Source: Pseudomonadota bacterium
Lineage (GTDB): Bacteria > Pseudomonadota > Gammaproteobacteria > Steroidobacterales > Steroidobacteraceae
Direction of reading: 5' to 3'
Length of the DNA: 60,294 nt
Assembly (NCBI GenBank): GCA_023417315.1
Contig: JAEZFW010000059.1
Span: forward strand, 1 to 60,294
Shown here: in pieces, positions 55,105 through 60,294 of the stretch
Position numbering within the stretch: position 1 is the stretch's first letter
Layout of the letters: each line of letters begins with the position of its first letter
Translations under genes and position numbers: made by a program
The notes under the pieces: generated by a model
The model's database searches: none
Told to the model about the DNA's origin: nothing
What the model saw: the letters and a program-made list of their open reading frames with translations, nothing else

Positions 55105-56151
55105 ATGAAGGCCATCACTGTCGAACCGCGCACGCCCGGCACCGCACGCCTGGAAGATGTCCCTGAGCCGGATTCGCACGACGGCTCAGTGCTCGTGCAA
55201 GCGCTGGCGGTCGGTGTGTGCGGGACCGACGTGGAGATCGTCGAGGGTAAGTACGGCTGGGCGCCTCCCGGGAAGACTCGTCTCGTGCTCGGCCACGAAT
55301 CACTCGGTCGCATCATCGATCCCGGCAGAAGTGCGCTCAAGAAGAATGATCTCATCGTCGGCATCGTGCGGCGCCCCGACCCTGTTCCCTGCCCCAACTG
55401 TGCCGTGGGCGAGTGGGACATGTGTCGAAACGGGAAATACACGGAGCGCGGCATCAAGGAAATAAATGGCTTCATGTCCGAGCGTTGGCGAATCGAACCA
55501 GAGTACGCGATGAAGGTCGATCCTGCGCTCGGTTTGCTCGGCGTGCTTCTCGAGCCCGCTACGGTCGTCATCAAGGCGTGGGAGCAGGTGCTCGCAGTGG
55601 GCCAGCGTGCATTCTGGGAGCCGCGCGTCGTGCTCGTGACCGGAGCGGGGCCGATCGGACTGCTCGCGGCGCTCGTCGCCAAACAGCATGGCCTGCAGGT
55701 TCACGTGAAGGATCGCGTCGACTCCGGTCCCAAGCCGGATCTCGTTCGTTCGCTCGGCGCGATTTATCACACCGGCTCGATCCCCGAGCTGCAGTTGGAG
55801 CCGGACGTGATCATCGAATGTACGGGCAATGGTCAAGTGATTGCGGATGCGGTCAGCTGTGTCGCAGCGGGTGGCGTGGTGTGTCTGACTGGCGTCGGCA
55901 CGGGCGGCGCACTCCCGTCGCTGCCCGCTGCCGATGTCGCAGCGCAAGTCGTCCTGCGAAACAACATCGTGGTTGGCAGCGTGAATGCGAACAAGCGGCA
56001 TTGGTATAAAGCAGCGGGCGCGTTGGCGCGCGCCGACCGCTCGTGGCTAGCACGGCTGATTACGCGGCGCGAGCGGCCTGAGGATTTCATGCACGCTTTG
56101 GAACGAGACGCTGATGACGTGAAGGTCGTGGTCGAGTTCGCTGAGCTCTGA
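55105..56151 (+). CDS. Glucose-dehydrogenase-like zinc oxidoreductase
   Basis: A 348-residue medium-chain dehydrogenase. Zinc-site Cys/His residues in GVCGTDVEIVEG and LGHESLGRI, a structural CPNCAVGEWDMC, and a Rossmann motif (VTGAGPIGLLAALVAKQHG). The layout resembles glucose 1-dehydrogenases such as those of Sulfolobus or Haloferax, which oxidise glucose to gluconolactone using NAD(P). It is preceded by GAGGAG and follows the amylase. Together they could convert glucan-derived glucose to gluconate. Confidence 0.85.
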   Translation: MKAITVEPRTPGTARLEDVPEPDSHDGSVLVQALAVGVCGTDVEIVEGKYGWAPPGKTRLVLGHESLGRIIDPGRSALKKNDLIVGIVRRPDPVPCPNCAVGEWDMCRNGKYTERGIKEINGFMSERWRIEPEYAMKVDPALGLLGVLLEPATVVIKAWEQVLAVGQRAFWEPRVVLVTGAGPIGLLAALVAKQHGLQVHVKDRVDSGPKPDLVRSLGAIYHTGSIPELQLEPDVIIECTGNGQVIADAVSCVAAGGVVCLTGVGTGGALPSLPAADVAAQVVLRNNIVVGSVNANKRHWYKAAGALARADRSWLARLITRRERPEDFMHALERDADDVKVVVEFAEL

Positions 56152-56225
56152 GCCTTCTGGTACGGCATGACTTATTTCGTCGTCGCGACACTGTCCGGGT
56201 ATTCGCTGGAGCGCAGAGCTTCTGA

Positions 56226-56273
56226 CTATCCGCTATCCGCTATCCGCTATCCGCTATCCGCTATCCGCTATCC
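56226..56273. repeat. 7-base tandem repeat (ctatccg)
   Basis: Six complete and one partial copies of ctatccg in a row. It lies in the gap between the dehydrogenase and the small lipoprotein on the opposite strand. A 7-base unit does not maintain a reading frame, so it would act at RNA or DNA level, or simply vary in length between strains. Confidence 0.9.
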
Positions 56274-56285
56274 TCTTCTTTCCTA

Positions 56286-56441
56286 TCAGTACCAGCGGCT
56301 CGTTCCGACGCTCATATAACCGTGATTGCCGACAGGCACGCCGACGCTGATTCCGACGCCGACGTTGTTCGAGCATCCGCTCGTCGAAAGAGCGCACAAC
56401 AGCAAGACGAGCTGAGCTGCGAAACGGATACCCTTGCGCAT
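56286..56441 (-). CDS. Small lipoprotein (51 aa)
   Basis: A 51-residue frame starting at ATG 56441. It opens MRKGIRFAAQLVLLLCALS and has a lipobox-like TSGC with the lipidated Cys at residue 23, followed by a Val/Gly-rich run (NVGVGISVGVPVG) and a short tail ending in WY. It follows the VOC gene by 11 bases on the same strand, so it is probably in the same operon. Too short to assign a family. Function unknown. Confidence 0.65.
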   Translation of the reverse strand: MRKGIRFAAQLVLLLCALSTSGCSNNVGVGISVGVPVGNHGYMSVGTSRWY

Positions 56442-56452
56442 GAGTAGGTCGC

Positions 56453-57397
56453 CTAAATAGGAAACTTCTGCAAGACCAGGATTGCACCGGTCGGGTCCGC
56501 GACGACGGCCATGCTGCCTTCTCTAATATCGGCCGATGCCGGCAGCAAGACCTTTCCACCGTAGGTTTCGACGCGTGCACTCGCCGCCACTGGATCGTCG
56601 ACTCCGAAGTAAGTCAGCCACGCAGGCTGCCATTCGCTGCTCGGGTTCTTGAGGATTCCCGCGCGTTTCTCACCCTGCATCGTGAGCAACGTGTACTGTC
56701 CGCCGCGACGCTCGATGGTCTCGACATCGAACTGGGCGAGCGCACGATAGAACTTGGCTGTCTCCTCCGGGGTGCGATTCGTCAACAGCTCGGTCCATAC
56801 TATTCGTCCTACTCTGGGCCGAGTCGTCTCGTCGTCCGGATCGCCGACTTTGCTCCGCGCAAGTCCAATCACTGCGCCCTCAGGGTCGATGATCGCAGCC
56901 ACCCTGCCGAATCCCACCTCCTGTGCGTCGGCAGCGACTTGCGCACCAGCTTCGGTCGCGCGGGCGACCGCTCGATCGACATTGTCGACGGAGACGTACG
57001 GTAACCAGCGAGAGATCTTTTTCCCGTCGGCGCGCGAAGTCACTGGCACGAGGCCGGCAACATAGACGTTTCCCAATCGCGCGATGGCGTATCTGCCGCG
57101 TCCGGGCCGTGCACTGAAGTTATCGAAGGTCCAGCCAAACACACCGCCATAGAAGCGGCGCGCCGCATCGAGATCCTCCGTCATCAAATCGTGCCACACG
57201 ACTTTGCCGTACAGCGGTTTCTCGGAGAAGGAAATACCGGAAGCGGCAGTGTCCACTTCTTCGGTCGAAGCGCAGCCGGCGACTAATGCGATCACGATCG
57301 CAGGAGTCGCGTAAGCAAGCAGGAGGAGCAAGGCCATGGCGCTCGACCATGCGCGCTCGCGCGGCGCTCGTCGCGGATGGATAGCCGCAATCTTCAT
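56453..57397 (-). CDS. Double VOC/glyoxalase lipoprotein
   Basis: A 314-residue lipoprotein: a lipobox-like VAGC near residue 42, then two VOC domains. Domain one: KVVWHDLMTEDLDAARRFYGGVFGW and IIDPEGAVIGL. Domain two: RIVWTELLTNRTPEETAKFYRAL and VVADPTGAILVLQKF. Glu residues at the domain ends are metal-site candidates. Typical members bind divalent metal and either isomerise or resist toxic electrophiles. The long N-terminus before the lipobox is unusual for a lipoprotein. Confidence 0.85.
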   Translation of the reverse strand: MKIAAIHPRRAPRERAWSSAMALLLLLAYATPAIVIALVAGCASTEEVDTAASGISFSEKPLYGKVVWHDLMTEDLDAARRFYGGVFGWTFDNFSARPGRGRYAIARLGNVYVAGLVPVTSRADGKKISRWLPYVSVDNVDRAVARATEAGAQVAADAQEVGFGRVAAIIDPEGAVIGLARSKVGDPDDETTRPRVGRIVWTELLTNRTPEETAKFYRALAQFDVETIERRGGQYTLLTMQGEKRAGILKNPSSEWQPAWLTYFGVDDPVAASARVETYGGKVLLPASADIREGSMAVVADPTGAILVLQKFPI

Positions 57398-57476
57398 ACG
57401 GCAATGATGTCTCGATCCGTCGTACGCCGGCTGTACGTAGCGAGGGCATCTACTCCGACTTCCGCCACTTCATTGA

Positions 57477-58412
57477 TCATTCGTCGAACCACGCGTACTG
57501 CCAAGCCAATGCGTAGGTCGTGAAATCACCGCCTATGCGGGTCTTCGCGCCATCGCTCCACGAGATCTTCAAAGAGTGCGAGCGGGTCAGCGGTACCGAC
57601 AGCGTGACACCCATGCGTAGATTTTCTTGCAGGTCGGCGTTCGCGACACCGTTGAGTGATGTCTCCCCGCCACGGTAGTAGGTAATATCGCCTGCCAGCC
57701 AAAGCTGGGGAGCGAAGGTATAGCTGACGTGCCCTTGCACAGTGGTCACGGGCCGTTGCTCACGACGCACCCCGCCGTAGAACCTGTCGTTTTCAGTGAA
57801 GAACCAGACGCCCGCGTAAGCCTCGAGGAACCAACGCTCGAGCGGCTGCGAGATGCCGATCTCCGGCTTGAACGCCCAGCGATTAGAGCCGATGTTCACC
57901 AACTTCGTGCTGTCGTACTCACCCGTTGGCGCAATTACTACGAGACTTACCCCGACTGCGGTTTGCGGCTTCCTTCGTGCGAACTCGCTCGGCGCCAACG
58001 CCTCGCCGCCTAGCAAATTGACGGCCGCACGCACACGCATATCCGCAAGCCCGGATCGTTCGACCGAGCGCCTGCTCTCCGCTACATCGCCGCTTGCAGT
58101 TCCAACCACGTACGGAGTGATGATCGCGGCGCTCGCTAAGCGGCCGAACCAGTCGAAGGTTCGTCCATATCCGATGACACCGGCCTTCACACGAGCGGAA
58201 ACGTTTTCGAGCGGCAGCGATGGATTGAACAGCACATCGCCGCTCGACCTGCTGATGCCACCCAAGACGAAGTTGATCCCAACAGGATTTGGCGAATAGG
58301 CTCGCGGCTCCAGTTCCTGCCCACGAACCGCAGACGGATTGAACCCCACGATCGCGGCTACGAAGCAGGGATGAAGAACCGTCAATACGCGCGCGCGATA
58401 TCGCCGCTCCAT
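57477..58412 (-). CDS. Outer-membrane protein, MetA-pathway phenol-degradation type
   Basis: A 311-residue barrel protein. After a signal peptide ending RGQ it reads YSPNPVGINFVLGGISRSSG and VIGYGRTFDWFGRLASAAIITPYV, the pattern of phenol_MetA_deg outer-membrane proteins. Further strands: WAFKPEIGISQPLERWFLEAYAGVWFFTEN, and a terminal AWQYAWFDE. ATG 58412 is preferred, since the upstream 24 residues do not form a signal. Likely a hydrophobic-compound channel. Substrate unknown. Confidence 0.83.
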   Translation of the reverse strand: MERRYRARVLTVLHPCFVAAIVGFNPSAVRGQELEPRAYSPNPVGINFVLGGISRSSGDVLFNPSLPLENVSARVKAGVIGYGRTFDWFGRLASAAIITPYVVGTASGDVAESRRSVERSGLADMRVRAAVNLLGGEALAPSEFARRKPQTAVGVSLVVIAPTGEYDSTKLVNIGSNRWAFKPEIGISQPLERWFLEAYAGVWFFTENDRFYGGVRREQRPVTTVQGHVSYTFAPQLWLAGDITYYRGGETSLNGVANADLQENLRMGVTLSVPLTRSHSLKISWSDGAKTRIGGDFTTYALAWQYAWFDE

Positions 58413-58507
58413 ACGTCTGCGGATGCATCGTTCCTTGCAGTCGGATGCCGTTTCCGGCGCGAGATGGTCGTGTGGCAAGCGCACGAATGCATGGTCAGAG
58501 CGTTCTC

Positions 58508-59425
58508 TTACTCGGCTGACGCTTCCCGCTTCCAGCTTCGATCCGGATCGAAGGAGTCGATCGATGATGCCGCCTGGACAGTGTCCTCCCCGAGATCCTT
58601 GGAGTACACGACTCCTTCGTGATTGACGATGAAGCTCATCACTCCCGAGCTGCCGTACTCGGCCGGCACCGCAATGAGCGCAAAGCCGCCGAGCATTTTG
58701 TTTCGGACCATGTAGTCGTAGGCACCGCCTTTCGCATTCGGCCCCTGCGACTTCAACAGTCGATAGACATAACCGTGGAACGGCGTTGCTTGCGCAACAC
58801 CGTCCTTGAAGTACCCCTCCGCGCGCGCCAGCGCGAATTCCTCGCCCAACGGGCTCGGCATTTCGTTGCCTGACGTCGGCCAGTACAGCCCATCCTTGCG
58901 ACCTGAGGTGCTGATGAGTTTCTGTGCGTAATGCAGCAGCGGGTCGCTCTCGGGATTCAAAGCGTAATACTCGCGTTGAGCATCGACGAAAGCGAGCGAG
59001 GATTGAATGGTCGCGAGCTCATTGGCACCGACGCGTCGATTCAACACTTCCTCAGTGCCGGCGGTGCTGTCGAATCGCCACCGTCCATCGCGCTGCACGA
59101 GCGGGAACGGAAACGGCCACTCGTCCGCTCCGACCTCGAGCGTAGTCGCTCCATCGGCACCGGTATCGAGCTCATGTGCTTGTTCGTACGAGCGCAAGAA
59201 TCGCTCGCGAGAATTTGCATCCTGCACCTCATCGCCCGAGCTCACCACGGGCTGGGCCTCGCTGCCCAGGACCTCGAGGAGCGCCCGCGTGTCGTTCGAC
59301 CGTGCTGCCGAGACCAAGGCTTCGACTGCCTCTTCCGCGGATGCGAAATCCTTCTGAGGAATGGATCGGCTGCATGCTGTCAGTGCTGCCACGCTCGCCA
59401 CGAGCGAGATCAAGAACGCTCGCAT
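58508..59425 (-). CDS. DUF2950 lipoprotein
   Basis: A 305-residue lipoprotein (lipobox ALTAC). Family markers: FASAEEAVEALVSAARSND, EWPFPFPLVQRDGRWRFDS, FVDAQREYYAL, and GYVYRLLKSQGPNAKGGAYDYMV. DUF2950 proteins are usually paired with DUF3300 proteins, as here: the DUF3300 gene lies immediately upstream on the same strand (19 bases). Role unknown, envelope-related. Confidence 0.92.
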   Translation of the reverse strand: MRAFLISLVASVAALTACSRSIPQKDFASAEEAVEALVSAARSNDTRALLEVLGSEAQPVVSSGDEVQDANSRERFLRSYEQAHELDTGADGATTLEVGADEWPFPFPLVQRDGRWRFDSTAGTEEVLNRRVGANELATIQSSLAFVDAQREYYALNPESDPLLHYAQKLISTSGRKDGLYWPTSGNEMPSPLGEEFALARAEGYFKDGVAQATPFHGYVYRLLKSQGPNAKGGAYDYMVRNKMLGGFALIAVPAEYGSSGVMSFIVNHEGVVYSKDLGEDTVQAASSIDSFDPDRSWKREASAE

Positions 59426-59444
59426 TTATATGTATGGCTGCGCC

Positions 59445-60294
59445 TCAACGGCGCCGGCCACCTCCACGTGATCCGCCGCGCGATGCACCGCCTCGGCTGC
59501 TATGCGCTCGCGCACTGGCACCGCTACCGCCACTGAACGCATCGGAGGATCGTGAGTAGGATGAGCTGCTCCGATCTCGGCTCTGCGATTGGCCGCCATA
59601 GTCACGAGTCGACCCTGAATAGTCGCGCGACTGGGCGCCACTCAAGTCGCGAGTATCTCGCGCCTGTGCGCCCGCACCTGCTCCATCACGCGTCTGCCCG
59701 CCGCCGAGATCGCGGTACTGCGACGTGCCGGCATCGCGTGATGCGATCTGATTGCCGCTCAAATCGCGCTGATTCGCAACGCCCTCGCGGGAAATGTCTT
59801 GCCGGCCTTGCTCGGCGCGCCCGCGAAACTCTTCGCGGGACTGCAATCCCTGTTGGCTCGCGGTGCGACCGTACTTCTGCTGAGTCGCTGAATCGCGATA
59901 ACCCACGCCTTGACGGTGCTCGGAGTTGTGCTGCCACTTGCCGGTGTTGTTGGCGCGATTGCTGACGTTCGTATTTCTGTTGATGTCATTCCTGTTGATG
60001 TCAGTGCGGTTGAAGTTGTTGTAGCGGTTGATGTCGATGTCGACGTCGCTATGACCCCAGTTGCAATTGCCCCAGAGCGCTCCGCCAACGACGACGCCCA
60101 TGCTGAACGAGAAGAAGGCCGCGCCAGGAACGTAAGCCGGCGGATAGTAGTAGTAGGGCGGATAGGCCGGATAAGGCCACGCACCGTACACGACTGTCGG
60201 GTTATACGTCGGTACGTAAACCACTTCGGGATCACTCGATTCGATGATGATGATTTGCGGTGCCGCCGCGGCGGGCGGGGGGGGGGGGGGGTGG
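59445..60294 (-). CDS. DUF3300 protein (partial, N-terminus missing)
   Basis: The frame runs through the right edge. The visible part begins in a Pro/Ala linker, then the DUF3300 end: SSDPEVVYVPTYNPTVVYG and a Tyr/Pro-rich segment (YPPYYYYPPAYVPG), followed by AFFSFSMGVVVGGALWGNCNWG. The last 200 residues are an Asn/Arg/Ser/Gly/Gln-rich low-complexity tail with repeated RD and SRD pairs. The N-terminal DUF3300 helices are off the edge. Confidence 0.85.
   Translation of the reverse strand, partial: HPPPPPPAAAAPQIIIIESSDPEVVYVPTYNPTVVYGAWPYPAYPPYYYYPPAYVPGAAFFSFSMGVVVGGALWGNCNWGHSDVDIDINRYNNFNRTDINRNDINRNTNVSNRANNTGKWQHNSEHRQGVGYRDSATQQKYGRTASQQGLQSREEFRGRAEQGRQDISREGVANQRDLSGNQIASRDAGTSQYRDLGGGQTRDGAGAGAQARDTRDLSGAQSRDYSGSTRDYGGQSQSRDRSSSSYSRSSDAFSGGSGASARAHSSRGGASRGGSRGGGRRR
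60277..60291. repeat. 15-base G homopolymer at the right edge
   Basis: A run of 15 G lies within the DUF3300 gene, coding Pro on the minus strand. It ends three bases from the edge. Long G runs cause sequencing errors and assembly breaks, so the length and the edge itself are uncertain. Slippage here would shift the reading frame. Confidence 0.8.

Noticed and set aside
1..60294. tRNA, rRNA, CRISPR, transposase or phage genes
   Set aside because: None was recognised on either strand. The repeats seen are short and not spaced like a CRISPR array.

Overview
The window is a G+C-rich, gene-dense stretch of a Gram-negative chromosome. Outer-membrane beta-barrels, a TonB-dependent receptor, lipoprotein signal peptides and a TolC/HlyD pair all point that way. 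Best relatives recalled from memory (AdiA, AdiC, SpeF, PotE, YibH/YibI, YdiK) suggest Gammaproteobacteria, perhaps a Steroidobacter-like environmental lineage. That placement is inference. No tRNA, rRNA, CRISPR array, phage or transposase was seen. A 15-G run at the right edge and an open gene at each end suggest a contig or an arbitrary cut.

Left part (1-26600). A membrane-anchored protein runs off the left edge. Then come a large secreted alpha/beta hydrolase, a REP-like repeat cluster, a TonB receptor, a DUF899 thioredoxin-like protein with a small ORF behind it, and a winged-helix regulator paired with a beta-propeller protein. An exported lipase-like lipoprotein and a YSYM-poor hypothetical lipoprotein follow. 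A two-component cluster (three receivers, one histidine kinase) spans 12131-15810. The 15998-23554 stretch holds envelope proteins: a DUF4136 lipoprotein, three beta-barrels, a MscS-type channel and small exported proteins. A GH63-type glucosidase with an unusual C-terminal tail closes this part.

Centre (26824-47694). After a VIT-family membrane protein, fourteen or more genes lie on the plus strand with gaps of at most about 90 bases and several 4-base overlaps. The order is arginine decarboxylase, ornithine decarboxylase, PotE antiporter, orphan periplasmic binding protein, second arginine decarboxylase, AdiC antiporter, outer-membrane porin, DUF3313 lipoprotein, small beta-barrel, DUF3302 protein, HlyD adaptor, OprM/NodT outer-membrane factor, K+ channel, AI-2E/YdiK transporter and Ca2+/H+ exchanger. 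The decarboxylases consume a cytoplasmic proton per reaction. The antiporters exchange product amine for substrate amino acid. The porin, HlyD-TolC pair and cation channels could complete an envelope-spanning polyamine, proton and cation homeostasis system. This is the most interesting part of the window.

Right part (47695-60294). A decayed GxxExxY gene and a dispersed-type 9-bp repeat follow the operon. Next are a tandem universal stress protein, a second DUF3313 lipoprotein, a second histidine kinase/receiver pair coupled by a GTGA overlap, a DUF2780-like protein, a GH13 amylase with a glucose-dehydrogenase-like enzyme, a 7-bp tandem repeat, a previously easy-to-miss 51-residue lipoprotein, a double VOC lipoprotein, a MetA-type outer-membrane channel, and a DUF2950/DUF3300 pair cut by the right edge. 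Together with the USP, the amylase/dehydrogenase and the glucosidase, the window reads as a stress and envelope-adaptation region. All family calls come from sequence recognition without database searches.
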